This document shows, piece by piece, positions 43,444-53,332 of a DNA stretch of 64,000 bases. The notes beneath the pieces are model-generated. The model was not told the DNA's origin and did no database searches. It was given only the letters and a program-made list of their open reading frames with translations. Positions within the stretch are counted from its first letter, which is position 1, and each line of letters begins with the position of its first letter. The DNA comes from CAYXTW01 sp964452645 (GTDB taxonomy: Bacteria; Zixibacteria; MSB-5A5; GN15; PGXB01): positions 177,970-241,969 of the forward strand of contig CAYVMO010000001.1 of assembly GCA_964452645.1 (NCBI GenBank), written 5' to 3'. The translations under genes were made by a program, and so were the position numbers.

Positions 43444-45717
43444 ATGTACAGAATCCTTTTAAGATTAAAACGGCTTATCAGAAGATTTCTGAAAGTCCAG
43501 GCCGAAACGCGGCAAATCTCTACGACTCGTACCACCAGCAAAATAAATAAATATTTAATGCTGATTCTGGTGGCATGTTTGATTGCCCTGCTTTATCCGG
43601 CCGAGGATCTTTTTTTCCCGCTCGATTATCCGCGTATGGGTGAAATCGCGCGGGAAGATATAATCGCAACTTTTCCGTTCACGATTGCCAAATCGCCGAG
43701 TGAAATCCGCGACGAAAAACAGGCGGCCGCGGATGCTATCCCGATAATAATCGAGTATGATTCGGCCCGGGTGGTCGCGGAGTTGAATCGATTCGACCGT
43801 TTCATTTTCGTGGCCGATTCGGTCGCGCAAGGAATCGAGAGGCATCGGCATAACGGTGAAAAGGGGCCGACTGATACCGAGGTTCTTATCGGCAAAGGCG
43901 GCGCCGACATCGCTTCTTTGTATCCAGCCATGAATGCAAATGTCATTGCCGATTTCCTTCGGCGGGGGAACATAAAATCAGCCGGGATCACAATCAAGGA
44001 TATTCTTAAAAACACGATTTATTTTACGGGCGTTTTGCCCGATTTGAAGCTGCTTCCGGATGTAAAAAACCACTCCGTAATCGTCAGAATCGGCAAACGT
44101 GAGACATTCCTGATCCGCAACAAACTTCTCGATTTATCGAAGGCCTATGTCGCTTTTTTGGCGGAATTGAAAAACAAATCATTGATTGATTCATTCAATG
44201 TCGACAACTATTACAATATCGGTCGTCATTTTATTGTCCCTAATCTGACAGTAGATGCCGAAGAAATGCTCGCCCGGCGTGAAGAGGCAATGAGCGAAAT
44301 TTCGCTTATCAGCGATTCAATCTCGGTTGGTGATGTCATTGTCCGGGCGGGAAGTCAGGTTTCTGACCGTCAGGCTCGTATCCTGGAGGAGATGTATCAT
44401 CAAACCGAGTTGACTTCCGAAAAGGAAAGCTGGTTTCGGCCGTACCTTCCGGTTTTGGCGCGTCTGGTCTTGATCCTGGTCGCTTTTGCCATGCTTTATC
44501 TGTATCTTTTCTATTTCCACAACCGCATCTATACATCGAACCAGAAACTTCTGGCGCTGTTTTTCGTGTACGGCATTGTCTTAGTCCTGATTTATTTTTT
44601 GGGCAACAGGTTGAATTTATCGGTTTATACATATCCGATAGCGATTTTTGCGATTTTGGTGACCGTTTTATTCGATGCCGAGGTGGGTACTTTCAACGTC
44701 TTTATCTTTGCCATGCTGCTCGGCATATTGCATCGTTTTAATTTTTCGATCGTGATTATTACCATGATCGCCGGAATCGTCGCCTGTTACACGATCCAGG
44801 GTGTCCAACATCGATCGACGTTTTTCAAATCGGTTATTTATCTGGTGGTAACATATGTATCACTGGTTTTGATCCTGGAATCATTTAAAGTCTCTCCGAC
44901 CGAGGAAATGCTGAAACTGACCGGTTACGCTTTTGCGAATGCATTGATATCTCCGATACTGGCGATGGGTATCCTGCCGATATTCGAATCGGTATTCGGT
45001 TTTACGACCAACGTGACACTTCTGGAATTATCCGATCTCAACCGGCCACTTTTAAAGCGGCTCGCACTGGAAGCGCCCGGGACCTATCACCATTCCATTC
45101 TCGTCGGTAATCTGGCCGAGGCGGCCGCGCTGGCGATCGGGGCCAATCCTCTTCTGGCGCGGGTCGGGGCCTATTATCATGATATCGGCAAGATGGAGAT
45201 TCCCGAATATTTCGTCGAAAACCAGCTCGGAATAAAATCGAAACATGACAGCCTGACGCCCAGCATGTCGGCTATAATTTTATCGTCGCATCTGAAAAAA
45301 GGTCGCATTATCGGCGAGGAGGCCGACCTTCCCGATGAAGTCCTGAATTTTATCGAGGAACATCACGGGACCATGCTTATGTCGTACTTTTATAATCGAG
45401 CCAAGGAAATGGGCGCCGAGGAACCATCCATCGATGATTATCGATATCCGGGACCGAAACCGCAGATAAGAGAGACCGCCATAGTCATGCTGGCCGACTC
45501 GGTCGAAGCCGCCAGCCGGACACTGGCCGATCCCAAGCCGGCGCGAATTCGAAATCTGGTGCAGAATATAATCAATGACCGTTTTCAATCCGGCGAACTG
45601 GAAGAATGCCCTCTGACTCTGAAAGACCTGGCGGAAATACGGGAATCATTTACGCAGATATTGATCGGCGTTTTTCATCATCGTATTGAATACCCCGAAA
45701 AAGAAGAGGCGAAGTGA
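43444..45717 (+). CDS. 7TM-HD family membrane phosphodiesterase (PgpH-like)
   Basis: A 757-residue membrane protein with an N-terminal helix, an extracytoplasmic 7TMR-HDED domain (about 55-330), seven membrane helices (about 340-530) and a cytoplasmic HD domain with YHH at 548-550 and the HD pair H579-D580 (YYHDIGKME). Firmicute homologues (PgpH) hydrolyse cyclic di-AMP to pApA; the same activity is likely but not proven here. It overlaps ybeY by 4 bases. Confidence 0.92.
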   Translation: MYRILLRLKRLIRRFLKVQAETRQISTTRTTSKINKYLMLILVACLIALLYPAEDLFFPLDYPRMGEIAREDIIATFPFTIAKSPSEIRDEKQAAADAIPIIIEYDSARVVAELNRFDRFIFVADSVAQGIERHRHNGEKGPTDTEVLIGKGGADIASLYPAMNANVIADFLRRGNIKSAGITIKDILKNTIYFTGVLPDLKLLPDVKNHSVIVRIGKRETFLIRNKLLDLSKAYVAFLAELKNKSLIDSFNVDNYYNIGRHFIVPNLTVDAEEMLARREEAMSEISLISDSISVGDVIVRAGSQVSDRQARILEEMYHQTELTSEKESWFRPYLPVLARLVLILVAFAMLYLYLFYFHNRIYTSNQKLLALFFVYGIVLVLIYFLGNRLNLSVYTYPIAIFAILVTVLFDAEVGTFNVFIFAMLLGILHRFNFSIVIITMIAGIVACYTIQGVQHRSTFFKSVIYLVVTYVSLVLILESFKVSPTEEMLKLTGYAFANALISPILAMGILPIFESVFGFTTNVTLLELSDLNRPLLKRLALEAPGTYHHSILVGNLAEAAALAIGANPLLARVGAYYHDIGKMEIPEYFVENQLGIKSKHDSLTPSMSAIILSSHLKKGRIIGEEADLPDEVLNFIEEHHGTMLMSYFYNRAKEMGAEEPSIDDYRYPGPKPQIRETAIVMLADSVEAASRTLADPKPARIRNLVQNIINDRFQSGELEECPLTLKDLAEIRESFTQILIGVFHHRIEYPEKEEAK

Positions 45718-46136
45718 TGTTTGTCAACGTTATAACCGATACGAATCGAAGAATTCCCCGTAAACATATTATGGAATTGATGGCTCTTATGGAAGAAGAG
45801 GAAGAACCCCCGGCCAGTAGTCTTAATATCGTCTTTGTCACCGACACATTTATTAAATCGCTAAATAAAAAATACCGAAATAAATCGGGCGCCACCGATG
45901 TTCTCTCGTTTAATCTGGATAATGCGGAAGGGGAGGATTCGATTTTCGGTGAAATTTATATTTCAACCGATACGGCCATGAAAAATGCAAAAGAGTCAGG
46001 GATTACATTCCGTGATGAGATTTTACGTCTGTGCTGCCACGGATTGCTGCATTTGCTGGGCTACGATCATGAGAAACCGGCCGAGCGAAAAGCAATGCGG
46101 GCGAAAGAAGATTATTATCTGGGCGGGTTGACGTGA
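45714..46136 (+). CDS. ybeY: Endoribonuclease YbeY, rRNA maturation
   Basis: Zinc-dependent RNase acting in 16S rRNA 3' maturation and 70S quality control. The metal site HGLLHLLGYDH gives H108, H112 and H118. The N-terminal part has GATDVLSFNL, as in the family. The 140-residue length is normal. It overlaps both neighbours by 4 bases, so the phoH-HD-ybeY-corC run is one operon. Confidence 0.96.
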   Translation: MMFVNVITDTNRRIPRKHIMELMALMEEEEEPPASSLNIVFVTDTFIKSLNKKYRNKSGATDVLSFNLDNAEGEDSIFGEIYISTDTAMKNAKESGITFRDEILRLCCHGLLHLLGYDHEKPAERKAMRAKEDYYLGGLT

Positions 46137-47410
46137 TAATCGCTCTGATATATATTATTGTTACCGCCATAGTTTTGTATATCGGTTATACTTATTCGCT
46201 GTATTCATCGGCGGCGTACGTTGAACCGGAGAAAATCGAACGTATCCTTTCCAAGCTGAAAGGCTTTCGCCGTAAATACGCTCTGGAGATCGATGCCAAT
46301 CCCAAAATTTCGCTGCAATTGGCTGTCATATTCAAATCATTCTTGCTGTTGATACTCCTGGCGCTGACCGTTTATACGGTAAATCATTTGAAACTGAATT
46401 ATGAATTTATCCCGCTGCTTGCTTATCCGGCGGGATTCATTGTCGTCTGGATATTATATCTCGTTTTTATCGAGTATCTACCCCGACGGCGGATTCTGAA
46501 AGTAATCGAGGGAGATATTATCAGGTCATTGCGTTTATTGACCCTGGTGTATATCGTTTTCAGACCAATTCTTTATCTGTATAGCCGTATTCTGCCGATT
46601 GAGAAAAAGGAGAAACTCTCGGAAGACCAGAAGGAAGACATTATCGAACGTGCCATCGAAACACTGGCCGATCAGGCCGGGGTCGGCGAGACAATCGTGG
46701 AAGAGGACGAAAAGGAAATGATCGGGCAGATATTCCAGCTCGATGTCACCGAGGTTCGGGAGGTAATGATCCCGCGAATAGATATGGTCGGTATCGACAG
46801 GAATAGTTCACTAGATGACGCCAAAATGCTGACCAAAAAATACGGTTTCTCGCGGTATCCCGTCTACGATGATAATCCTGATAAAATTATCGGGATACTG
46901 TACATCAAAGATTTGTTTACCGAGTTGTTGCAGGATAAAGGAGCGTTCGATATAACAAAACATATTCGCAAGCCGTATTTTGTCTCCGAGAAAAAGAAAA
47001 TCAGCGAATTGCTTGCCCAATTTAAGGCGAACCGGGTGCATATGGCCATTGTCGTCGATGAGTACGGCGGGACCTCGGGGTTGGTCACGCTGGAGGATAT
47101 TCTCGAAGAAATCTTCGGGGAGATCCAGGATGAACATGACTATGAGAAAGAACCTCTGGAACGTCTACCGGATAACTCGTTGAGAGTCGACGCCGGATTT
47201 TCGGTTGAGAAATTGATCGATGAGTTGAACCTGGATTACGAAACCGAAGATTTTGAAACCGTCGGCGGTCTGATATATGATCTGGTCGGGTCGGTCCCGT
47301 CGGCAGGAACGACCCTGAAATGGAAAGATATTTTTTTCGAAGTCGAAAGAGTCGAAGGTCAGCGTATTATTTCGGTAAAAGCCTGGCTGAAAAAAAATAC
47401 CGAGAATTAA
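46133..47410 (+). CDS. CNNM/CBS-domain transporter-associated protein (CorC/HlyC-like)
   Basis: A 425-residue membrane protein. Three or so N-terminal helices replace or diverge from the usual DUF21 domain, then come two CBS domains (VMIPRIDMVGIDRN and HMAIVVDEYGGTSGLVTLEDI) and a CorC/HlyC C-terminal domain. Family members influence magnesium/cobalt balance, but substrates are not settled. The start is GTG at 46133, overlapping the ybeY stop. Confidence 0.9.
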   Translation: MIIALIYIIVTAIVLYIGYTYSLYSSAAYVEPEKIERILSKLKGFRRKYALEIDANPKISLQLAVIFKSFLLLILLALTVYTVNHLKLNYEFIPLLAYPAGFIVVWILYLVFIEYLPRRRILKVIEGDIIRSLRLLTLVYIVFRPILYLYSRILPIEKKEKLSEDQKEDIIERAIETLADQAGVGETIVEEDEKEMIGQIFQLDVTEVREVMIPRIDMVGIDRNSSLDDAKMLTKKYGFSRYPVYDDNPDKIIGILYIKDLFTELLQDKGAFDITKHIRKPYFVSEKKKISELLAQFKANRVHMAIVVDEYGGTSGLVTLEDILEEIFGEIQDEHDYEKEPLERLPDNSLRVDAGFSVEKLIDELNLDYETEDFETVGGLIYDLVGSVPSAGTTLKWKDIFFEVERVEGQRIISVKAWLKKNTEN

Positions 47411-47531
47411 TTATCCTATACGGCATCATGGCCGGATGATTTCTGTTGATTTTCACATTTTTAAATGATATGTTGTCGACTCGTGATAATTAACGGAGAC
47501 GTGCAGCAATTAAAACATTCGAGGAATATAT

Positions 47532-48539
47532 ATGAAGGCAAAAATAATTTTCGTGACAATAATTTCTCTTATGATGATTTTCGGAGGCTGCGGTAAAGAA
47601 GAAAAAACAGCTCAAAAACCGGAAAGACAAAAAACCGAGGTAGATTCTGCATTGTGCAATATCGATTCGCTGATGGCGGTCGAGGCGCGCCTGGTAATGT
47701 CGCAGGCGGATACGATGCTGGCGGCCGGCATTGCCGACTGTACCTCCGATAAGGCAGCGACGACATTTGAAAAAGGGCTGGTGGAACTGGGAAACGGCGA
47801 ATACGGTGAAGCGGAAAAGACGTTCGGTGCGGCCTTGATAGAATCAATGGGCGTCGCCCCGGAAAAGGCGCGAATATTTTTTTACCGCGGTATCGCGCGT
47901 TATTTGAATGCCGATACAACGGGGGCTCGAGCGGCATTCGATAGTTCGCTTGTGTATTACCCTAAGGCGCCGGAAGTTCTGACCAGCCGTGGTATAACTC
48001 AGCATGATCTCGGTTTTTATAACAAGGCGGTGGAAGATTATGACAGCGCCCTTGCCGTCCGTCATGATTACAGCGAAGCCTGGTATCATCGGGCCAATGC
48101 TTATTATATGATGGCACAATTCAAAGAGACGCTCGCCGACTATGATAGTGCCATTGCATATCAGCCTGATATGATTAAAGCGCGGTACAACAAAGCGGCG
48201 ACGCTCCATCGTCTGGGCCGGCTTGACGAAGCGCTGGCCGGTTTCGACAGTATCCTCGTTTATAAACATGACGATTACATGGCGTGGCTCGGTCGCGGTA
48301 TGATTTACGGCCGATGGGAAAAAACGGAAGAGGCTATCGCCTGTTTTGACAGTTCGCTGGCTTATAATAGAAATAATCCTGAGGCCTGGAATAATAAAGC
48401 CGCGGCGCTGGCCATTCTGAAAAAATACGATAAAGCGCTGGCGTGCATAGACAGCTCGTTTTATTATGCCCCCGATAACGAGCGCACGACGCAGCTCCAG
48501 AATATAATTATGCAGGAAAGGGATCAGCCGAAGGAATAA
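47532..48539 (+). CDS. TPR repeat lipoprotein
   Basis: A 335-residue protein with a lipoprotein signal (MKAKIIFVTIISLMMIFGGC, modified Cys at 20). After a charged linker come about six or seven TPR units of roughly 34 residues, each of the form A-W-x2-R-A-x-A-Y-x-M...DYDSAL. TPR lipoproteins often act as scaffolds at the envelope. The partner is unknown. No neighbour argues for a pathway. Confidence 0.85.
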   Translation: MKAKIIFVTIISLMMIFGGCGKEEKTAQKPERQKTEVDSALCNIDSLMAVEARLVMSQADTMLAAGIADCTSDKAATTFEKGLVELGNGEYGEAEKTFGAALIESMGVAPEKARIFFYRGIARYLNADTTGARAAFDSSLVYYPKAPEVLTSRGITQHDLGFYNKAVEDYDSALAVRHDYSEAWYHRANAYYMMAQFKETLADYDSAIAYQPDMIKARYNKAATLHRLGRLDEALAGFDSILVYKHDDYMAWLGRGMIYGRWEKTEEAIACFDSSLAYNRNNPEAWNNKAAALAILKKYDKALACIDSSFYYAPDNERTTQLQNIIMQERDQPKE

Positions 48540-48626
48540 ATTCGTAATTTAGGTTTTTAAGACCATTTTTTTCGGGCCCGAAAAATCCCATATGTTTAAA
48601 ATGTATAATTGTATTGAAAATTGAAG

Positions 48627-49115
48627 ATGATAGAGATTCGTCCATTAAGAATAAATGACAGTTTCGAAGACCTGATTGCGTTATCAAGGGCGTTCTTTAA
48701 GGAATATGAAGAGCATCACAAAGATTTTTTCAAGATTGACAAACTGCGTGATGAAGATATCGTCGATTATTTTTCCAGATGGCTCACGAATGATAACGGT
48801 GAAACTTTTATTGCCATCGATGGCGATAGGATAATCGGCTATATAACAGCTTATGTCAAGTCGCAGGCAGGCTATTGGAAAATAAAGAAAATCGGCGCTA
48901 TATCCGGTTTTATGGTTCATGAAGATTATAGACGAAAAGGAATCGCAAGACGGTTACTTGCCGAAGCGGGGTCGTTTTTTGGAAAAAAGGGTGTGAAGTA
49001 CTTTACGGCCTTTACATCAGTTGCGAATCGTGACGCGATTAAGTTTTATGAGGAATGCGGAATGGTCCCGCTATATACGACGATGCTGGGAGGAGTCGAT
49101 AACGATACAAAATGA
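48627..49115 (+). CDS. GNAT family acetyltransferase
   Basis: N-acetyltransferase of about 162 residues. The acetyl-CoA pyrophosphate loop is in VHEDYRRKGIARRLLAEAG, and the end has a typical NRDAIKFYEECGM stretch. The start ATG at 48627 is taken; a TTG two codons upstream is also possible. TATAAT at 48604-48609 may be the -10 element. The substrate is unknown. Confidence 0.85.
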   Translation: MIEIRPLRINDSFEDLIALSRAFFKEYEEHHKDFFKIDKLRDEDIVDYFSRWLTNDNGETFIAIDGDRIIGYITAYVKSQAGYWKIKKIGAISGFMVHEDYRRKGIARRLLAEAGSFFGKKGVKYFTAFTSVANRDAIKFYEECGMVPLYTTMLGGVDNDTK

Positions 49116-49202
49116 TTTTCAATACCCCGATTAATCGACACAAGACCCGCTGCAGCTTGTTAAAGGATTGACGAGAATGTCTGCCGCCCACAAAATTAAA
49201 AT

Positions 49203-49246
49203 GGCAGAACCACTTCACCCCATTAGAATGAGGCTCGGGTTCTGCC
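49203..49246. repeat. GGCAGAACC/GGTTCTGCC long hairpin repeat, copy 2
   Basis: Same 9-base arms (49203-49211 and 49238-49246) and same 26-base interior as 38537-38580. Directly upstream, at 49176-49190, is half of the GTCTGCCGCCCAC repeat family. Confidence 0.7.
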
Positions 49247-49260
49247 CTGCTCTTAATATA

Positions 49261-51447
49261 CTATTTCGAAACGGTTTGTTTGGAGGTGGAGATGCCGCGC
49301 ATCCGTGGCGGCATGTTTTCCGGTTTGCCGGAGAATAAATAAAACGATATTTCCACCGGCTGACCTTTTTTCAGATCGAAACTGAACAGGTTGACAATCG
49401 TTGTTCCCTGATACACTTTTTCAAATCCGCCCTCGGAAAGGGAAATCGTAAATATCGGAGTCTGCCAGACTTCGGCGGCGCGATCAGTGTTCAGGCCTAC
49501 CGTGATTTTACGCCAGTCATCGCGAAGAAGTACCGCGCGGCAATCGGCCTGCGAATTGACGGCATCCAGATAGCTGTTTTTTTTGCGCTGACCGTTAAAA
49601 AGAATATAGCGGTCATCGCTGTGTCCGGCGAGGAAGTTGAAATTGTTCTCGACGGCAAATCTTACACCGGGGATATTATCCTCGGTCGCCGTCAGGCAGT
49701 AATTAATGGTAATAACTTCCGAATCGGGCGCGAAATAGAAAACCTTGTTCAAAATCAGCGGCTTGACACCGTCGTGCCGCCAGAGGTGCCCCTCTCTTTT
49801 GAGATGCACCGACTGCGAATCATTGCCGGGCAGATACTGCCACGATTCGAGTACGAAGTCGCCATCATCGCCGTAGTTCCCGGAAGCGAATTTTTCGGTA
49901 TCGACGTCGGCCGGGAAAAAATGATCGATAAAGCAGCGTTTCAGATGCCAATCATTGGCCAGAAAATCCGTCAAGCCTTCCTCTTTCGTCAAAACCAGAT
50001 CATGAATCGATTCGGTTTTGTCTTTCGATTCGCGGCCGTTTAATGTCGCATCGGCGAGCTTCCGATGATATCCTTCGCGCCGCCGGGTAAGCGTATCGGT
50101 GACATTCGTGGCCGCCTCACGATTATCCAGTTCCATCAGCATCCCGCCGTACGAAGGCTTTATCATCGTCGTAAACTTGTTGGTCTGGACAATGATTTCA
50201 TCGAAGCCGTCGCAATCGTAATCATAAACGGATTTCTCGACATGATCCGATTTTGGCGTCAGCAGATTTTCGGCCTTGATTAAATTTTCATAAATTGCCG
50301 ACCGGATATGTGAAAGATATAGACCGCCAAAAACACCATGCCAGTACGGGCAGTTGCACTGCCCGGCATAGAGGTGATGTTTTGCTTTTTCAACGGTGTC
50401 AAAATCGGCGCCACTCATTTCGCTATATTCAACCAGCTTATCTGAAATCGAGAGCATTTTTTTATGCATCAGGTTGGCTTCTTCATATTTGGCCAGAAAG
50501 CCGCGCCAGTGCCCGCTGCGTACAAAACGGCCATACTGCTCGGTTTTGTTGGTCTTTTCGAGCCATTTGGCGAATTCCTCGAATTCGATAAAGGCTCTTT
50601 GCGGAAGCGACCAGTGGAGCATCTCGGCGTACGAGGCGCTGGGCAGATAGGCTCGTCCGGCCGGTCTGGTCTGAGCTGCCTCACCCAACGTGCAGACTTC
50701 CAGCCAGTCGGAATTTTTCTCAAGCGCCGTGAAGAAATTTTCAAGCCAGCCGTCTTTATAACAATGCTGATGCGTTTTCGGCCAGACGCCGAATTTTTCA
50801 CCGTCGTCAGCATATATTGCCAGCCCGTTTGGATTCTCCCCGGCCTGTTTCTTGAGCTCGTCGATAACTTCTTCGACCGTCCCGAACGGTATAAGATAGC
50901 GAAGTCGCTTCTGAATCGGCAAAAGTTTTATGGTGTAACCTTCCTCCTCGGTCAGGTATATGCCGTTCAGTTCATCAAGCTCAAATCCTGCGTAAAGAAA
51001 ATGAGTGTCATCGATGGGGATATAGTCAATACCGGCGATTTTAAGAATCTTCGGCAGATGCGGTTCCCAGACTCGTTCGGTCAGCCACAAGCCGGTGGCA
51101 TCGGAACCGAACCGTCCCTCGATATAGCGGCTGAGCATTTCAATCTGGCCGATTTTATCGCGATCCGGGATGGCCGGAAGAATCGGTTCATAAAAACCGC
51201 CGGTCATCAGTTCGAGCCGATCTTCATAAAGCAGCTTCTGGACTATATCGAAATATTCGGGATAACGTTTTTCCTGCCATTTCCACAAAATACCCGACTG
51301 ATGGAAAGACAGCCTTAAATTATCAAACTGCCGAAATAACTTCAAAAAGGGCATGTAGGCATTATTATGGGCTTCGTCGAAAACCGAATCGAAATTCCCG
51401 ACCGGCTGATGATTATGTAAACCGATGGCAAGTTTGAATTTTTGCAT
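49261..51447 (-). CDS. GH57 alpha-glucan enzyme, 4-alpha-glucanotransferase-like
   Basis: Glycoside hydrolase family 57 enzyme, probably a 4-alpha-glucanotransferase or amylase of the Thermococcus litoralis type, 728 residues. GH57 regions: HNHQPVG (11-17), the WLTERVWEP region with the expected nucleophile E124, and the acid/base region YADDGEKFG (212-220) with D214 or D215. DUF1925/DUF1926-like beta domains follow. There is no signal peptide, so it likely acts on cytoplasmic glycogen or maltodextrin. Its start overlaps the stop of the MCE gene by 1 base. Confidence 0.88.
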   Translation of the reverse strand: MQKFKLAIGLHNHQPVGNFDSVFDEAHNNAYMPFLKLFRQFDNLRLSFHQSGILWKWQEKRYPEYFDIVQKLLYEDRLELMTGGFYEPILPAIPDRDKIGQIEMLSRYIEGRFGSDATGLWLTERVWEPHLPKILKIAGIDYIPIDDTHFLYAGFELDELNGIYLTEEEGYTIKLLPIQKRLRYLIPFGTVEEVIDELKKQAGENPNGLAIYADDGEKFGVWPKTHQHCYKDGWLENFFTALEKNSDWLEVCTLGEAAQTRPAGRAYLPSASYAEMLHWSLPQRAFIEFEEFAKWLEKTNKTEQYGRFVRSGHWRGFLAKYEEANLMHKKMLSISDKLVEYSEMSGADFDTVEKAKHHLYAGQCNCPYWHGVFGGLYLSHIRSAIYENLIKAENLLTPKSDHVEKSVYDYDCDGFDEIIVQTNKFTTMIKPSYGGMLMELDNREAATNVTDTLTRRREGYHRKLADATLNGRESKDKTESIHDLVLTKEEGLTDFLANDWHLKRCFIDHFFPADVDTEKFASGNYGDDGDFVLESWQYLPGNDSQSVHLKREGHLWRHDGVKPLILNKVFYFAPDSEVITINYCLTATEDNIPGVRFAVENNFNFLAGHSDDRYILFNGQRKKNSYLDAVNSQADCRAVLLRDDWRKITVGLNTDRAAEVWQTPIFTISLSEGGFEKVYQGTTIVNLFSFDLKKGQPVEISFYLFSGKPENMPPRMRGISTSKQTVSK

Positions 51448-52349
51448 CAGAACAACTCCACTTTCAACTGAATATATTTTTTGGGATTTTCGCGGATGTC
51501 ATGTATAAGATCATCGAGATTATCGGCGGTTTTTCTGAGGTCGTCGTACAAGCGTCGGTCGTCAACCATCATTTGCAGAGTGCCGTCGCCCTGATTGAGA
51601 TTATCGGCAAACTCGCGGGCGGTTTTGGAGACTTGTTCCAGATCGGATATGACGGTTTCCATTCGCACCGAGATATTGTCCACGCGTTGGATAGTAGAGT
51701 CGACCCTCTTGGCGTTACCGGAAATTAGTTTGTTAAGCGATTTGGAGGCAGCCAGGAAATTTTCTGCCGCCTTATCGAAATTGCCTTCATTGCGAGTAAG
51801 ATAGTCCGATATTGAGCCGGAGAGCTTTTCGAAATTTTGAACCGTGGTCGATAATTTATTCAGATTTTCATCAGAGGCGACCGAATTCTTAAGGGCGAAA
51901 ACCAGATTTCGCAGTTCGGTAATCATCTCGCCCATCATACCCATCACTTCCGGGATACCGGTATCATAGCTGCCGCGGAACGGCTGCGAGATATCCAGAC
52001 GTTCATCCGATTTGCCCTGCCTGACAGCCACAAAACGCTCGCCCATCAGACCGATATTTTTTACCGTAATAGTGGCATCTTTCTTCAGAACAACGTCATT
52101 GCTTAAGATAATGACGGCTTCAACACCGCCGGCGACGAGTTCAAGGTCGGCAACTTTACCTTTTCTGATACCAGCGACCATAACGGGGTCACCCTCGGCC
52201 AGCGAACCAACCTCTTCAAAGATAACCCGCAATTTATATGTATCCTGCTTCAACCGATATCCCTGAATCCAGACGATGGCCAGAACAAAGATAGCCAGGG
52301 CTAAGATAACGAAAACGCCTACACGAAATTCTATATTCTTTGAATCCAT
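51447..52349 (-). CDS. MCE (MlaD-type) membrane-anchored protein
   Basis: A 300-residue MCE-domain protein: a short cytoplasmic N-terminus, one membrane helix (about 10-29) and the MCE domain (about 40-118, with EEVGSLAEGDPVMVAGIRKG). A long helical C-terminal part follows with coiled-coil character. MlaD proteins carry lipids between membranes with MlaE permease and MlaF ATPase; neither gene is near. An 8-base inverted repeat (ATATTGGT-TTT-ACCAATAT, 52348-52366) covers the start codon region. It is the sign of a diderm envelope. Confidence 0.88.
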   Translation of the reverse strand: MDSKNIEFRVGVFVILALAIFVLAIVWIQGYRLKQDTYKLRVIFEEVGSLAEGDPVMVAGIRKGKVADLELVAGGVEAVIILSNDVVLKKDATITVKNIGLMGERFVAVRQGKSDERLDISQPFRGSYDTGIPEVMGMMGEMITELRNLVFALKNSVASDENLNKLSTTVQNFEKLSGSISDYLTRNEGNFDKAAENFLAASKSLNKLISGNAKRVDSTIQRVDNISVRMETVISDLEQVSKTAREFADNLNQGDGTLQMMVDDRRLYDDLRKTADNLDDLIHDIRENPKKYIQLKVELF

Positions 52350-52366
52350 ATTGGTTTTACCAATAT
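52348..52366. promoter_or_regulatory. Inverted repeat over the MCE gene start
   Basis: ATATTGGT (52348-52355) and ACCAATAT (52359-52366), perfect 8-base arms with a 3-base centre, beginning within the start codon. It could be an operator or an mRNA hairpin that limits translation. No protein partner can be named. Confidence 0.4.
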
Positions 52367-52429
52367 ATAATAATTCGGTAACATGTTAAAACAATTTAAC
52401 TTCGAATATTCACCCGGCTCGGTTAAGCT

Positions 52430-53332
52430 CTATTTATCAAGAGATTTACGTATGGCGACATAACTTTTATATCGAAATTGTGAAATATCGCCCCTTTCAA
52501 CGGCGGCTTTGACGGCGCAATCCGGCTCATGGGTATGGCTGCATTCGGTAAAGCGGCATAAATCCAGATATGCGTGCATTTCCGGAAAGTACTCGACCAG
52601 TTGACTTTTTTCAATCTCCCATAATCCCAATACTTTCAGACCGGGGCTGTCGATAACAAAACCGCCGTGTGGAAGCTCGATAAGTTCGACCAGCGAAGTG
52701 GTATGGATTCCCCTTTTTGAATAATCCGAAACTTCCCCGACTTTCAAATCCAGGCCCGGAATCAGCCGATTTAAAATTGTCGTTTTCCCGACTCCGGAAT
52801 GCCCGGCGAAAATGGTTTTATTATTGGTCAAAGCTCTTTCCAGTTGGTCGATTCCTTCGCCGGTCAGGGCGGAAATTATATAAACCGGAATATTTATTTG
52901 TTCGTAACCGAATTTGATATCGTCCAGATGAGGAATTCGCCCCAGATCGATTTTATTGATGATTACGATCGGTTCCAGCCGGCCGATATCGGCGGCAATC
53001 AGAAAGCGATCGATCAGTCCCGGCTTTAAGGCCGGTTGTTTTACGGATACAACCGCCGCCAGCAGGTCAATGTTGGCGGCGATAACCTGTTTTTTGGTTG
53101 TCGTCCCCTTACCCGGCCTGAAAAACATCGTGCGGCGCTCGAAGACCTTTTCGATAGAACCGCTGCCGTCCTTGTTTATTGAAATGGCGACATCATCCCC
53201 CACCGCCACCGGCGTCGTGGAATCGGCGGCGTGCTTGACTTTCCCCCGGATTTCACACGGTACCGATTCACCGTTGTATTTGACAATAAACGATTTGCCG
53301 TATGCTCGAACGACAATACCCCTATTCGTCAT
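52430..53332 (-). CDS. rsgA: Ribosome small-subunit GTPase RsgA
   Basis: Circularly permuted GTPase that assists late 30S assembly. After an OB domain, the motif order is G4 NKID (126-129), G1 GHSGVGKTT (177-185), switch residues in SKRGIHTTS, G3 DSPG (228-231), then the C-terminal zinc site C259-x4-C264-x-H266-x5-C272. The 300-residue length is normal. Its ATG overlaps the end of the small upstream gene by 11 bases. Confidence 0.96.
   Translation of the reverse strand: MTNRGIVVRAYGKSFIVKYNGESVPCEIRGKVKHAADSTTPVAVGDDVAISINKDGSGSIEKVFERRTMFFRPGKGTTTKKQVIAANIDLLAAVVSVKQPALKPGLIDRFLIAADIGRLEPIVIINKIDLGRIPHLDDIKFGYEQINIPVYIISALTGEGIDQLERALTNNKTIFAGHSGVGKTTILNRLIPGLDLKVGEVSDYSKRGIHTTSLVELIELPHGGFVIDSPGLKVLGLWEIEKSQLVEYFPEMHAYLDLCRFTECSHTHEPDCAVKAAVERGDISQFRYKSYVAIRKSLDK

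Noticed and set aside
50464..51318. Open frame of 284 codons on the plus strand
   Set aside because: Antisense to the GH57 gene, which carries all family motifs; no start signal.
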